From contig NZ_FMXM01000004.1 of NCBI RefSeq assembly GCF_900103325.1, forward strand, positions 124,001 through 188,000: a DNA stretch of 64,000 nucleotides. The letters are read 5' to 3'. Positions 17,439 through 27,190 of this stretch are shown one piece after another. Position 1 is the stretch's first letter. Each line of letters opens with the position of its first letter. Origin of the DNA: Mesorhizobium qingshengii. GTDB taxonomy: Bacteria > Pseudomonadota > Alphaproteobacteria > Rhizobiales > Rhizobiaceae. Made by a program: the position numbers and the translations under genes. A model generated the notes under the pieces. That model was not told where the DNA came from, did not search any database, and was given only the letters and a program-made list of their open reading frames with translations.

Positions 17439-19655
17439 TCAGCCGGCGATCCTGGAAAAATCCGCGACCTGACCGGTCGCGGCGCGGATGCGGGCAAGCA
17501 GCGCCAGGCGGTTGGCGCGCACGGACGAGTCCTCATCATTTACGAGGACATGCTCAAAGAATGAATCAACCGGTTCACGCAACACGCTAAGCGCCAGCAA
17601 GGCGCCGGAAAAGTCATCGTTTTGAATCGCTTCGCCGGCTTGCCTCTCAGCCAGATTCACCGCGGTAAACAGCGATTTCTCGGTGTCCTGGCGAAACAAC
17701 GCCGGCTCAACGGTTTCGGCGACCGCCGTTTTCTTCTTCTCCTCGGCGGCCAGGATGTTGGCGGCGCGCTTGGTCCCAGCGAGCAGGTTCCTGCCGTCCT
17801 CGCTATCGAGGAAGGAGCCAAGCGCCTCGACGCGGCGGACGATCTGCAGCAGATCATCGGACTGCGGCGTGATGACCGCGTCGATGAGATCATGGCGCGC
17901 GCCCTGGTCACGCAGATAAACCTTCAGGCGGTCGTGGAAGAAGGCGAGGAGGTCGAGCACCTCATCGCCAACTTGCGCACCTCTGAACTCTCGCATTCCT
18001 CGCCCTATTGCTCCACCTTGGGCGATCCTCATCGATTGATGGACCGAAGGGATGTGAGATTCTGCCACATCGACGATGCTGAACTGAATCTTGTTCTCGA
18101 CCAGTATCCTCACGACGCCAAGCGCAGCCCTCCTCAGAGCATAAGGATCCTTCGAACCGGTCGGCTTTTCGTCGATGGCCCAGAAGCCTACCAGCGTGTC
18201 GAGCTTGTCGGCGAGCGCGACAGCGATCGAAACCGGATCGCTCGGCACGCGGTCGGAGGGGCCTTGCGGCTTGTAATGTTCTTCAGCGGCGGTGGCCACG
18301 GATGGATGCTCGCCCTGGAGGAGCGCGTATTTGCGGCCCATGGCGCCCTGCAGTTCCGGGAACTCGCCGACGACCTCGGTCTGCAGATCGGCCTTGGCGA
18401 GAACCGCGGCGCGGCGCGCCAGCGCGGGACCGGCGCCGACGATCGGCGCCAATTCTTCGGCCAGCCGCTTGATCCGCTCCACCCGCTCGCCCTGTGTGCC
18501 GAGCTTGGCATGGAAGGTGACGCCGAGATGGTCGAGGCGGGCCATGCGCTGATCAAGCGGTTTGTTCAGGTCGAGTTCGAACTTTTCCGCCGACGCCCGC
18601 AACCGGTCGAGATCAGGCAAATCGCCTTGGTCGGTTGTCCAGAAATAGAGCGCGTCCGACAGGCGAGAGCGTACCACCTTGCCGTTGCCGTGGGCGATCT
18701 CCTTGCCGCCATCCTTCGCTTCGATGTTGGCGGTGAGGATGAAGTGGTTGGAAAGCGTGTCGTCGACGCCCGGCGGCCGTGTCACAAAGCACTTCTGGTT
18801 GGCGCGGATGGTCAGCCGGATCACCTCGGCCGGAATGCCCAGGAAAGCCTCCTCGAACTCGCCCATCAGCACGACCGGCCATTCGACCAGCCCGGAGACT
18901 TCCTCCAGCAGCCCGTCGTCCTCGACCAGGTCGAGCCCGTTGGCGAAAGCGAGATTGCGGGCGTCGGCAAGGATGATCTCCTTGCGCCGGTCGGCGTCGA
19001 GCACGACCTTCGCCACCTCCAGCTTGGAAACATAGTCATCGAAGCGACGCACGGTGATGGCATCAGGCGCATGAAAGCGGTGCCCATAGGTGATGTTGCC
19101 GGAACGGATGCCGTCGATCTCGAAATCGACCACGACGGGCTCCTCGGTCTCCGGGCCGAAGGTGCACAGGATGGATTGCAGCGGCCGCACCCAGCGTAGC
19201 GACCCGGGCTTGGCCGAGGCCGGGCCCCAGCGCATCGATTTCGGCCAGGGGAAATTGCGGATGATGCCCGGCACCAGTTCGGCGATGATCTCTTCGGTTG
19301 CCCTGCCCGGCTTCGAAATGTGGGCGACATAGAAGTCGCCCTTCTTGGAGTCGGAATGGACATGCGCCTCGGCGATCGAAGCAAGCCCGGCCTTGCGCAG
19401 GAACCCCTGGACCGCCTGCTCGGGCGCGGTCGTCGACGGCCCCTTGATCTCCTCGCGGATGTCCTTCGAGCGTGCGGTCAGCCCCCTGATGTCGAGTGTC
19501 AGACGCCGCGGCGTCCAGTATTCGCGCGCAGCCTCATAGGTCAGCCCTGCCTCTACCAGACCGTCGGTCAGCATCTTCCTCAGGTCACCCGCCGCCTTGC
19601 GCTGCATGCGGGCAGGAATTTCCTCGGAACGAAGTTCTAGAAGCAGGTCAGGCAT
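17439..19655 (-). CDS. glyS: Glycine--tRNA ligase beta subunit
   Basis: 738 aa. It begins [17 protein letters not shown] and has the usual features: [33 protein letters not shown], an HD-like central region and a C-terminal anticodon-binding part. With the alpha subunit it forms the alpha2beta2 class II enzyme that charges tRNA-Gly. The ATG at 19655 matches the family start; the longer reading to 19700 is not needed. glyQ lies upstream on the same strand but about 420 bp away, with a small plus-strand ORF in between, so the two may not form a tight operon. Confidence 0.97.
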   Translation of the reverse strand: MPDLLLELRSEEIPARMQRKAAGDLRKMLTDGLVEAGLTYEAAREYWTPRRLTLDIRGLTARSKDIREEIKGPSTTAPEQAVQGFLRKAGLASIAEAHVHSDSKKGDFYVAHISKPGRATEEIIAELVPGIIRNFPWPKSMRWGPASAKPGSLRWVRPLQSILCTFGPETEEPVVVDFEIDGIRSGNITYGHRFHAPDAITVRRFDDYVSKLEVAKVVLDADRRKEIILADARNLAFANGLDLVEDDGLLEEVSGLVEWPVVLMGEFEEAFLGIPAEVIRLTIRANQKCFVTRPPGVDDTLSNHFILTANIEAKDGGKEIAHGNGKVVRSRLSDALYFWTTDQGDLPDLDRLRASAEKFELDLNKPLDQRMARLDHLGVTFHAKLGTQGERVERIKRLAEELAPIVGAGPALARRAAVLAKADLQTEVVGEFPELQGAMGRKYALLQGEHPSVATAAEEHYKPQGPSDRVPSDPVSIAVALADKLDTLVGFWAIDEKPTGSKDPYALRRAALGVVRILVENKIQFSIVDVAESHIPSVHQSMRIAQGGAIGRGMREFRGAQVGDEVLDLLAFFHDRLKVYLRDQGARHDLIDAVITPQSDDLLQIVRRVEALGSFLDSEDGRNLLAGTKRAANILAAEEKKKTAVAETVEPALFRQDTEKSLFTAVNLAERQAGEAIQNDDFSGALLALSVLREPVDSFFEHVLVNDEDSSVRANRLALLARIRAATGQVADFSRIAG

Positions 19656-19881
19656 CGGGGTCAGCTCGTGCGGGAGAGTGGTCCGGGCGGGGCATAGCAA
19701 CTCGGCTGGCCGCTGTCACCCTTTCGGCGCTTCAATCACCGACTTCGGCTGATTTCCGGAAATTTTGGCCTCGCTGTCGGGACGCGGCGATCCGGCCCGT
19801 CCTTGGATCAAAGATTTCCATGAACCGAACGCAGCGCTGGAGCGACCCACGCTCAGGCAGGGAACTATTGGCTGAACGACC

Positions 19882-20058
19882 ATGAAAACGGCATCCAGAC
19901 TTCTTCAGATCCTCGCGCTCAGCGCCTGCTTCACCGCGCAGGTCCATGGCGCCTTCTCGATGCCGGGCGTGCGGCAGGCATTGCGGACCATGGCTGGCCC
20001 GAGCGGCCAGATCCTGTCGCCGATCAACGCGTCGCTAGAGATGGTGAAGCAGGGATGA
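19882..20058 (+). CDS. Possible small secreted protein between glyQ and glyS
   Basis: 58 codons encode MKTASRLLQILALSACF and then TAQVHGAFSMPGV. The N-terminus is basic followed by a hydrophobic run and an Ala-rich cleavage-like site, as in a signal peptide, leaving a mature peptide of about 35 residues. It is antisense to the expected direction of the glyQ-glyS transcript. No strong Shine-Dalgarno is seen (AGGGAA is about 20 nt upstream). It could be a real short gene or chance. Confidence 0.4.
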   Translation: MKTASRLLQILALSACFTAQVHGAFSMPGVRQALRTMAGPSGQILSPINASLEMVKQG

Positions 20059-20075
20059 TGAAGCGCGCCTGAAAC

Positions 20076-21020
20076 TCAGGCCGCCAGTCCGCCTGCCTGT
20101 GTCTTCAGAAACGCCTCGCCGCAGGCCTTGGCCAGATTGCGCACCCGCAAGATGTAGCTCTGCCGTTCGGTGACCGATATCACGCCGCGCGCGTCGAGCA
20201 GGTTGAAGACATGGCTGGCCTTGATGCACTGGTCGTAGGCCGGGAAGACCATCCTGTGCATCGGCAGATTGTCGTTCGACGCCGGCGCACCGGCATCGAG
20301 CAGCGCCTTGCACTCGGCCTCGGCATCTTCGAAATGCCTGAGCAGCATCGCCGTGTTGGCGTATTCGAAATTGTGACGCGAGTATTCCTGCTCGGCCTGC
20401 AGGAAGACATCGCCGTAGGTCACCTTGTCGGCTCCCTCACGGCCGTTGAAGTTGAGGTCGTAAACATTGTCGACGCCCTGCACATACATGGCCAGCCGCT
20501 CCAGCCCGTAGGTGAGTTCGCCGGCCACCGGCGCGCATTCGATGCCGCAGACCTGCTGGAAATAGGTGAACTGCGACACTTCCATGCCGTCGCACCAGCA
20601 TTCCCAGCCGAGCCCCCAGGCGCCAAGCGTCGGGCTTTCCCAGTCGTCCTCTACGAAGCGGATGTCGTGCAGCAGCGGATCGACGCCGATCGCCACCAGC
20701 GAGCCGAGATAGAGCTCCTGCAGGTTCGGCGGATTGGGCTTCAGGATGACCTGATACTGGTAATAATGCTGCAGCCGGTTCGGGTTCTCGCCATAGCGGC
20801 CGTCCTTGGGACGGCGCGAAGGCTGGACGTAGGCGGCATTCCAGCGCCTGGGTCCAAGCGCCCGCAACGTCGTTGCCGGATGAAACGTGCCGGCGCCGAC
20901 CTCCATGTCGTAGGGCTGCAGGATGACGCAGCCATAGGCCGCCCAGTAGTTGTGCAAGGTCAGGATCAGCCCCTGGAACGAGCGGCTGGGGTGCATATGG
21001 GCGGGGAGTTCAACGGTCAC
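20076..21020 (-). CDS. glyQ: Glycine--tRNA ligase alpha subunit
   Basis: 314 aa class II catalytic subunit. Diagnostic segments are [73 protein letters not shown] and [15 protein letters not shown]. It binds glycine and ATP and works with the beta subunit. The GTG at 21020 (GAGG 5 nt upstream) gives the normal start, with an MHPSRSF segment nine residues in. The reading to 21068 adds 16 unlike residues. The ATG at 20996 is a less likely alternative. Confidence 0.97.
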   Translation of the reverse strand: MTVELPAHMHPSRSFQGLILTLHNYWAAYGCVILQPYDMEVGAGTFHPATTLRALGPRRWNAAYVQPSRRPKDGRYGENPNRLQHYYQYQVILKPNPPNLQELYLGSLVAIGVDPLLHDIRFVEDDWESPTLGAWGLGWECWCDGMEVSQFTYFQQVCGIECAPVAGELTYGLERLAMYVQGVDNVYDLNFNGREGADKVTYGDVFLQAEQEYSRHNFEYANTAMLLRHFEDAEAECKALLDAGAPASNDNLPMHRMVFPAYDQCIKASHVFNLLDARGVISVTERQSYILRVRNLAKACGEAFLKTQAGGLAA

Positions 21021-21218
21021 GGTGGCCTCGACAGCAAAGGCTAGCTTGCCGGCACGTCCTAGAGACACGGCGGCGAAGCGTCAAGCAAGGTGCACGGATC
21101 GCCACGAGCATGGCGGCGATGTTGAAGGTTTTGCGAGGGGCTGGCCCATTGCCTGTCATCGAGGCCTGCCATCAGTTCGATGCTCATGTCGGCAAATTCA
21201 GGAATAGCAGGTTCAACC

Positions 21219-21680
21219 ATGCCCAGCCCAATCGCCATCCGTCCCGTCACGCGCCAGGATTTCGACCAATGGCTGCCACTGTGGGATGGGTACAACGCAT
21301 TTTACGGCCGCTCCGGCGAAACCGCCCTGGCAAGTGAGATCACCGCGATGACGTGGTCCCGCTTCTTCGATGCCTATGAGCCGGTCCATGCGCTGGTCGC
21401 CGACAGTGGGGGACAACTCCTCGGCCTCGTGCACTACCTCTTCCACCGCAGCACCACGGCGATCGCGCCGAATTGCTATCTGCAGGACCTTTTCACCACC
21501 CAGGCCTCGCGTGGAAAAGGTATCGGCCGGGCGCTGATCGAGGGCGTCTACGAGCGCGCCCAGGCCGCCGGCTCGGGCCGGGTGTACTGGCTGACGCACG
21601 AAACAAACCACACGGCGATGAAGCTCTATGACAAGGTCGGCGAACGGTCCGGCTTCGTCGTCTACCGGAAGATGTTCTGA
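21219..21680 (+). CDS. GNAT-family N-acetyltransferase
   Basis: 153 aa, a complete GNAT domain. The acetyl-CoA pyrophosphate loop is QASRGKGIGRALIEGVYERA (about 97-116), followed by YWLTHETNHTAMKLYDKVGE, typical of motif B. The start IRPVTRQDFDQWLPLW is the usual first strand and helix. The acceptor is unknown; such proteins acetylate amines of small molecules or N-termini. The ATG at 21219 is chosen for register with the family; a start 13 codons earlier is possible. It is divergent from glyQ. Confidence 0.88.
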   Translation: MPSPIAIRPVTRQDFDQWLPLWDGYNAFYGRSGETALASEITAMTWSRFFDAYEPVHALVADSGGQLLGLVHYLFHRSTTAIAPNCYLQDLFTTQASRGKGIGRALIEGVYERAQAAGSGRVYWLTHETNHTAMKLYDKVGERSGFVVYRKMF

Positions 21681-21740
21681 GGCAATTCCGAGCGCATCGA
21701 CGCCTGTCTGGGCGCGTCGCCGAATACCATCGATCCAAAC

Positions 21741-21766
21741 GAAAACGGGGCTCCGAAGAGCCCCGT
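21741..21766 (-). terminator. Rho-independent terminator of the TPR-protein gene
   Basis: Perfect 9-bp stem ACGGGGCTC / GAGCCCCGT with a 4-nt loop. Read on the minus strand it is followed by TTTTCGTTTGG and lies 21 nt after the TPR gene stop. It may also end the convergent GNAT transcript on the other strand, though the T-run there is poor. Confidence 0.75.
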
Positions 21767-21786
21767 TCGCATTCATAAAGCTGGCT

Positions 21787-23562
21787 TCAGCCCTTCGGCG
21801 CGGGCACCGGCTCGGGCTTGACCTTCGGGGTTTCCTGCGCCGTGTTGGATTCGATCGGCGGCAGGCCCTTCATCAGCTTCTGCTGCAAGGTGGCCAGCAC
21901 ATCGGGATCCGGCTTCAGGTCGCGCGCCTGATTCCACTGGAAGGTGGCTTCGAGCTTGCGGCCGACGCGCCAGTAGGCATCGCCCAAATGGTCGTTCAGA
22001 ACCGGATCTTCCGGCTTCAGCGACACGGCGCGTTCCATTTCGCGCACCGCATCATCGAACCTGCCCAAGCGGAAATAGGCCCAACCCAGCGAGTCGACGA
22101 TGTAACCGTCGCTTGGCCTGAGGTCGACGGCCTTCTGGATCATCGCCAGGCCTTCCTTGAGGTTCGTGTTCATGTCGACCCAGGAATATCCGAGATAGTT
22201 CAGCACCTGCGGCTGGTCGGGCTGCAGTTCCAGTGCCTTGCGGAAGTTGGGCTCGGCCTTCGGCCATTCCTTCAGCCGCTCATAGGCGATGCCGCGCTGG
22301 TAGAAGATGTTCCAGTTGGCGGCGGTCGGCGTTTTCAGCACCGCAACAGCCTTGTCATAAAGATCGGCCGCCGAGCGGAAATCATCCTTCGAGGAATAGA
22401 CGCCGCCGAGCGCCAGATAGGCGCGCATGTCGTCGGGATGCGCGTCGACGAACGCCTTCAGATGGGTGATCGCCTCATCGTGACGGTCGAGATCGGCAAG
22501 GTTGAGGCCGAGCTGCAGGTCGGAAAGCTCCTTCAGCGGCGAAGTGTCGGGAATCCGCCGATAGAGCGCGATCGCGCCCTCGCCGTCCTTCAACTGCTCG
22601 GAGACGGCGGCGAGCTGCACCAGGGCGGCGTCGCTGTCGGGCTTCAAGGCCAGGGCGTATTGCAGATAAAGACGGACGAACGGCTCGCCGCCGCCGCGGT
22701 TGAGCGCGGTGGCGAGATCGAGCAGGATTTCGGAGGCGCCGTCGGACGGGCCGGTAACCATGGGCGCAATCTTGTCGCCCTTGCTGATCCTGTCGCGCAA
22801 GGCGACGATTTCCAGCTTGCCGGGCGAAAACGCCTCGGCCTGATCGAGCACCGACAGCGCCTTGGCCTTGTCGCCCTTGCGGGCCAGGAACGATGCATAG
22901 GCCTGGGCGTTGCGCATCCAGGTTTCGGGAGCGGCACCACCGGCGGTCGTGTCCTGCATTGTCGCGGCGTAGATCGCCTCGGCCTTTTCAGGCATGTTCG
23001 ACGCATCGGCGATGAGCGCGCGGTGGAACGACTTGAACAGGCCGAACCAGTCGGGGCCCTGAAGCTTGTCGATCGAAGCCATCGCATCGCTGGCCTGGCC
23101 GGCGCCCTGTTCGGCCCAGCCGGACATCACCCCGGAGATCAGCCGATCGAGATCGGATTCCAGCGACAACTTGAGCCAGTACTGCGCCTTGGTGAAATCC
23201 TTCTTGTGGAAGGAGTCGACGGCCAGTGCCAGGCGCGAAAAACGCTCGACATCGGGAACTTCCTTGAGCTTGTCCGCATAGACCAGGGATTCGTCGAAGC
23301 GTCCTAGAGCGATCAGCGACAGCATCAGGCTCTGCTGCAGGCCGGTGTCACTCGGGTCGAAGGCCAGTGCCTGCTTGTAATAGGCTATGGCGCTGTTGAG
23401 GTCATTGTCGCCTTCGGCGATCCGCGCGGCCAGATAGGCCCCCGAGAAAGACGTGATCTTGACCGGTTCGGTGGTTTGCTTGGCATGGGCCGGCAAAGCC
23501 GAGATCGCCATGCCTGCCACAATTGCCAGCCTTGTCAGCCAGCGCGCACGTCCTTGCCGCAT
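21787..23562 (-). CDS. Exported tetratricopeptide-repeat protein
   Basis: 591 aa. A signal peptide (RLAIVAGMAISALPAHA) is followed by many TPR helical pairs over the rest of the chain. Typical repeat signatures are SDTGLQQSLMLSLIALGRFD, LGLNLADLDRHDEAITHLKA, AYLALGGVYSSKDDFRSAAD, IAYERLKEWPKAEPNFRKAL and DSLGWAYFRLGRFDDAVREM. The C-terminus is Pro/Lys-rich. TPR arrays mediate protein-protein contacts, so this is probably a periplasmic or outer-membrane-associated scaffold, perhaps in envelope assembly. The ATG at 23562 has AAAGGGAT upstream and is preferred to the TTG at 23580. It ends at a strong terminator. Confidence 0.9.
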   Translation of the reverse strand: MRQGRARWLTRLAIVAGMAISALPAHAKQTTEPVKITSFSGAYLAARIAEGDNDLNSAIAYYKQALAFDPSDTGLQQSLMLSLIALGRFDESLVYADKLKEVPDVERFSRLALAVDSFHKKDFTKAQYWLKLSLESDLDRLISGVMSGWAEQGAGQASDAMASIDKLQGPDWFGLFKSFHRALIADASNMPEKAEAIYAATMQDTTAGGAAPETWMRNAQAYASFLARKGDKAKALSVLDQAEAFSPGKLEIVALRDRISKGDKIAPMVTGPSDGASEILLDLATALNRGGGEPFVRLYLQYALALKPDSDAALVQLAAVSEQLKDGEGAIALYRRIPDTSPLKELSDLQLGLNLADLDRHDEAITHLKAFVDAHPDDMRAYLALGGVYSSKDDFRSAADLYDKAVAVLKTPTAANWNIFYQRGIAYERLKEWPKAEPNFRKALELQPDQPQVLNYLGYSWVDMNTNLKEGLAMIQKAVDLRPSDGYIVDSLGWAYFRLGRFDDAVREMERAVSLKPEDPVLNDHLGDAYWRVGRKLEATFQWNQARDLKPDPDVLATLQQKLMKGLPPIESNTAQETPKVKPEPVPAPKG

Positions 23563-23798
23563 CGTATCCCTTTCAGCCAAACGTCATCTCCGCGTCAGCG
23601 GGATCGACGTAGACTCGATCTTTCCGGGCAAAGCATGGCCTTTTTGGGGTCACGCTTCAATCCGCCTCAAATTCACAATCGGGTCACCCGATTAACAAAC
23701 CATGGCGGCAAGGGGCAGTTTTCCGCCTCGAATTTCCGCTCTGGCGTTGGCGGAACCGAATATATCACAATTCGACCACGGAGACTCCAGCGCCAAAG

Positions 23799-24242
23799 TC
23801 AGCGTTTGCCCGGCATGGCGGACGGCTGCACCTGCGTATCGCGATATCCACCGGCCGCGACCGTGCTGCACAGCTCGTTCCATTCGCAGCCACCGCACGC
23901 CTTGCGCACGAGGCCCGCCGAAAACGCCTGCCGCATCCGCGCCAGAATCGCCACATCGAGGTCGAAGCACGCGCCGATCCGGATTGGCCGCGCCAGCAAT
24001 TCCTCCACATCCGCCGCCGCGAGCCCGTCCCGCTCCACCGCGCTTTCGCGCAGACAGTGCGGTTCCGGCCCATCGAGCAACGGCGCGCAGACGTCGTCCG
24101 GGCCGGAAACGATCAGGATGTCCTCGCCCCGGCTCAGGCGCTGCGCGATCCCGTCGTAGTTGGCGGTGAAGGCGGGGCTGTACCCCTTGCCCACATAGGT
24201 AAGCAGGCAAAGGAGATGATGGGCGCGCAGCCTGATCGTCAT
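23799..24242 (-). CDS. DUF1284-family cysteine-containing protein
   Basis: 147 aa. It begins with the family hallmark RLRAHHLLCLLTYVGKGYSP, and cysteines recur later (VCAPLL, PHCLRE, GACFDLD, KACGGCEWNELC), a spacing compatible with an iron-sulfur or zinc site. No transmembrane segment. It is immediately downstream of bioY on the same strand (6-bp gap), so co-transcription with biotin uptake is likely, but no functional link is established. Confidence 0.85.
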   Translation of the reverse strand: MTIRLRAHHLLCLLTYVGKGYSPAFTANYDGIAQRLSRGEDILIVSGPDDVCAPLLDGPEPHCLRESAVERDGLAAADVEELLARPIRIGACFDLDVAILARMRQAFSAGLVRKACGGCEWNELCSTVAAGGYRDTQVQPSAMPGKR

Positions 24243-24248
24243 CTGTTC

Positions 24249-24848
24249 TTACGGCCTGAGATCGCTCGGTTCCGGCTTGTAGCCCGAAAACAGCTTAAGT
24301 GTCGCGGCACCGAGCGCCGACTTGAGCAAGCCGCCGACGATGAATGGCAGGAAGCCGAAGGTAATGGCTTTTTCGGCGCCGATCATGACGGCGAGCCATG
24401 CCGTGCCCAGAACCAAGCAGGCAAGGTTGCCGAGCAGCATGGCGGCGAAGGCAAACACCACCCTGTTGCCGTTCCAGCCGCGTTCGGCCAGCCAGCCGAC
24501 AAGCGCGCCGGTGATCGGGAAGGCGAAGAGATAGCCGCCAGTCGGCCCGACGAAATGCGCTACACCGGCCGCGCCTCCGGCGAGGACCGGAAAGCCCACC
24601 GCACCCTCGACCAGCCATGCCGCGATGGTTACCGCGCCGAGCCGCCAGCCATAGAGCGCGCCAATGAGTGTCACGGCGAAAGTCTGCATGGTCACCGGAA
24701 CCGGAACCATCGGCACTTCGATGTAGGACGACAACGCTAGGAACAGCGTGCCGATAACGACGGCTCCGACCTGCCAGCCGAGAGCACGATCCTGGAGCCT
24801 GAGCGGGCTGAAAGAAGCTTTGCGGGAGGTGAATGCGATGTTTGCCAT
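24249..24848 (-). CDS. bioY: BioY biotin transporter (ECF S component)
   Basis: 199 aa, very hydrophobic, about six membrane helices. Family motifs are LALSSYIEVPMVPVPVTMQT near the N-terminus, LIGALYGWRLGAV, and GGAAGVAHFVGPTGGYLFAF in the central helices. BioY binds and imports biotin; without adjacent bioM and bioN it either works alone or uses a shared energising module elsewhere. AAGGAATCC lies before the ATG at 24848. The long open reading to 25253 overlaps bioR and is not coding. A BioR box is centred about 30 bp upstream. Confidence 0.95.
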   Translation of the reverse strand: MANIAFTSRKASFSPLRLQDRALGWQVGAVVIGTLFLALSSYIEVPMVPVPVTMQTFAVTLIGALYGWRLGAVTIAAWLVEGAVGFPVLAGGAAGVAHFVGPTGGYLFAFPITGALVGWLAERGWNGNRVVFAFAAMLLGNLACLVLGTAWLAVMIGAEKAITFGFLPFIVGGLLKSALGAATLKLFSGYKPEPSDLRP

Positions 24849-24874
24849 TGGGATTCCTTCGATCGATCTACAAA

Positions 24875-24884
24875 TTATAGATAA
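24875..24884. promoter_or_regulatory. BioR operator upstream of bioY
   Basis: TTATAGATAA matches the published alphaproteobacterial BioR consensus TTATMKATAA and lies 27-36 bp upstream of the bioY start. A near-identical copy precedes bioR itself. Confidence 0.85.
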
Positions 24885-24955
24885 TTTCTGTTTTCGATCT
24901 ATTATCGAATCCACAAATCCCTGGAGATAGCAAGCCTTCCCTTTGCAAAGGCCGT

Positions 24956-25624
24956 CTAGCCCACGATTGCAAAGGCCTCGCGCGTCGCCCCGGAGGCCGT
25001 CTTGACCGGCTTGCGGCCAATCCATTGGACATGCCGCCCCAGCGTCACTGCCGCCGATTCGGTGTTTCCCTGCCGCAAGGCGGTCAATATCGCCCGGTGG
25101 TCCTGGTCGGTGCGTGTCTCCCACTCCGAACGCCATGCGGCGAACAGGAAGCGCGCACTCGCGGCGTGCAGATCGTCGATGGTGGCGATCAGGCGCGGCA
25201 TGCCGCACGGCGCCAGGATCAACCGGTGAAAGGCGCGATTGGCTTCTTCCCATGACCTGACATCGCGGGACTTGTCGCCGGCCTTGGTGGCTTCCTCGGC
25301 CAGATCGAGAATGGCTGACGTCAGGTGCGGCGCGGCATGGCGCAGCGCCAGCACTTCGAGCGCGGCCCGCATTTCGGCGACCTCCTTGACCTCGCCCAGA
25401 TCGAAAGCCGCCACGCGCACGCCACGGCGCGGCTCGCTGACGGCCAGCCCTTGCGCCTCGAGACGGCGGAAGGCCTCGCGTACGGGAACATGGCTGGTAT
25501 GGAATTCCTCGGCGACACGGTCCTGCCGAAGCCGAGCCCCGGGCTCTATCGCGCCCGAGATGATGCGGTCCGCCAGTATCTTGCTGATGCGCACCGCGAT
25601 GGTGTCGTCTGTGCCCTTTGCCAT
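24956..25624 (-). CDS. bioR: BioR-type GntR-family biotin regulator
   Basis: 222 aa. The N-terminal winged helix spans about residues 8-75 (ISKILADRIISGAIEPG and HTSHVPVREAFRRLEAQGL). A helical FCD effector domain follows (EVAEMRAALEVLALRHAAPH, EANRAFHRLILAPCGMPRL) with His residues that usually bind metal or ligand. BioR represses biotin synthesis and uptake genes in alphaproteobacteria. Assignment is strengthened by TTATAGATAA boxes before this gene and before bioY, 108 bp further along the same strand. The copy near its own start implies autoregulation. Confidence 0.93.
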   Translation of the reverse strand: MAKGTDDTIAVRISKILADRIISGAIEPGARLRQDRVAEEFHTSHVPVREAFRRLEAQGLAVSEPRRGVRVAAFDLGEVKEVAEMRAALEVLALRHAAPHLTSAILDLAEEATKAGDKSRDVRSWEEANRAFHRLILAPCGMPRLIATIDDLHAASARFLFAAWRSEWETRTDQDHRAILTALRQGNTESAAVTLGRHVQWIGRKPVKTASGATREAFAIVG

Positions 25625-25627
25625 TTT

Positions 25628-25637
25628 TTATAGATAA
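25628..25637. promoter_or_regulatory. BioR operator upstream of bioR (autoregulation)
   Basis: TTATAGATAA starts 4 nt before the bioR ATG (minus strand), identical to the bioY box. Binding here would block bioR transcription or its initiation region. Confidence 0.85.
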
Positions 25638-25743
25638 TTTGCGGCATGGCAGCTTGTCGAGACTGCAGGACCGGGATTCGGCGGATTGCCTTCTTTTCGC
25701 GGATATCCTCGTCAGCCACGCCGGAAAGGCGCGGCTGCGCTTC

Positions 25744-26760
25744 TCAGTTCACCCGGCTGATGCAGAAATCGATGACGTCGATCAGCGCCGATTTCTGCGG
25801 CGTCGCTTCCAGCGGCGCCAGCGCGTCGCGGGCGATCTCGCCGAAATGGCGGGCGCGCCCGATCGTGTCTGCAATCGCGCCGTGGCGGGTCATCAGGCCG
25901 ATCGCCTTTTCCAGGCCGGCGTCGTCGACGACATTGTCCTCGATGGCGCGCTTCCAGAAGGTGCGCTCGGCCTTGGTGCCGCGCCGATAGGCGAGAATGA
26001 CCGGCAAGGTCACCTTGCCCTCGCGGAAATCGTCGCCGACATTCTTGCCCAGATCCTTGCTGGTGCCGCCATAGTCCAACGCATCGTCGATCAGCTGGAA
26101 GGCAAGACCGAGATTCATGCCGTAGGAGCGCAGTGCCGCGCGGTCGTTGCGGGTCGCCTGGGCAATGACGGGGCCGACCTCGGCGGCAGCGGAAAACAGC
26201 GCCGCGGTCTTGGCCTTGATGACCGCGAAATGTTCATCCTCGGTGGTCTCGAGGTTCTTGGCGGCGGCAAGCTGCATCACCTCGCCCTCGGCGATGATCG
26301 AGGCGGCGCTCGACAGAATGTCGAGCGCTTCGAGCGAGCCGACATCGACCATCATGCGGAAGGCCTGGCCTAGCAGGAAATCCCCGACCAGGACGCTCGC
26401 CTGGTTGCCCCAGATCATGCGGGCGGTTTTCTTGCCGCGCCGCATGCCGCTCTCGTCGACGACATCATCGTGCAGCAAAGTCGCGGTGTGCATGAACTCG
26501 ACAGAGGTGGCGAGCTTGACGTGGCCCTCGCCCACATAGCCGAACATCTGCGCCGCAGCGAGCGTCAGCATCGGCCGCAGCCGCTTGCCGCCAGACGAGA
26601 TCAGATGGTTGGCAACCTCTGGAATCATCTCGACATCGGAGCCGGCCTTGGACAGGATCAATTCATTGACGCGCCCCATATCGGCCGCCGTCAGATCGAT
26701 CAGATCCTTGATGGAGGCGGGCTCCCGCTTCCCGTTTTCGATGTTGAGAACGACACCCAC
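25744..26760 (-). CDS. Long-chain polyprenyl diphosphate synthase (octaprenyl/decaprenyl type)
   Basis: 338 aa trans-prenyltransferase. The first Asp-rich motif is in TATLLHDDVVDESGMRRG (about 91-108) and the second in FQLIDDALDYGGTSKDLGK (about 220-238). SSGGKRLRPML binds the isopentenyl diphosphate. It makes the isoprenoid side chain of ubiquinone. The GTG at 26760 is chosen because GGGAG is 8 nt upstream and the product begins GVVLNIENGKREPASIKDL; the GTG at 26769 is too close to that site. It is divergent from the DUF2007 gene across about 205 bp with no other feature seen. Confidence 0.94.
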   Translation of the reverse strand: MGVVLNIENGKREPASIKDLIDLTAADMGRVNELILSKAGSDVEMIPEVANHLISSGGKRLRPMLTLAAAQMFGYVGEGHVKLATSVEFMHTATLLHDDVVDESGMRRGKKTARMIWGNQASVLVGDFLLGQAFRMMVDVGSLEALDILSSAASIIAEGEVMQLAAAKNLETTEDEHFAVIKAKTAALFSAAAEVGPVIAQATRNDRAALRSYGMNLGLAFQLIDDALDYGGTSKDLGKNVGDDFREGKVTLPVILAYRRGTKAERTFWKRAIEDNVVDDAGLEKAIGLMTRHGAIADTIGRARHFGEIARDALAPLEATPQKSALIDVIDFCISRVN

Positions 26761-26965
26761 GACAATCACTCCCGTCTTGGTATAACGCGTGCGACGGCAC
26801 CCTTAGTCCCGACAGGACTCTAGGGCGGCAGACACCGCCACGGCAAGTGGCGAATTGGCGCGGCGGCAACGACAGCGTGTCAACCGACGCCGAAGGGGGG
26901 CTCTGCTTTGCCACGGAAATCCCCTGCCCGTTTACATCAATAGCGCAAGCTGCGAGTTTCATACG

Positions 26966-27190
26966 ATGATAGAGCTCATCCGCACCAACGACGCCGTCAT
27001 CATATCCTTTGTCGAATCGCTGATGCGCGATGCCGGCATCGGTTGCTTCGTCGCCGACCAGAACATGAGCGTGCTCGACGGCTCGCTCGGCATCCTGCCG
27101 CGACGCATCATGGTCGACGCCGACCAGGCCGACGCCGCACGGCGCATTCTGACCGACGCCGGCATCGCCAACGAGATCCGCGGAAAATAA
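26966..27190 (+). CDS. DUF2007-domain small protein (putative signal-transducing protein)
   Basis: 74 aa. The start IELIRTNDAVIISFVESLMR and the middle VLDGSLGILPRRIMVDADQA fit the DUF2007 / GlnB-like small fold. No membrane segment. Its TAA overlaps by one base the ATG of the downstream methyltransferase (TAATG), so the two are translationally coupled. A longer reading to 26855 is basic and unlike the family. Function unknown. Confidence 0.87.
   Translation: MIELIRTNDAVIISFVESLMRDAGIGCFVADQNMSVLDGSLGILPRRIMVDADQADAARRILTDAGIANEIRGK

Noticed and set aside
17622..19199. 525-residue open frame on the plus strand
   Set aside because: Antisense shadow of glyS, with no recognisable domain.
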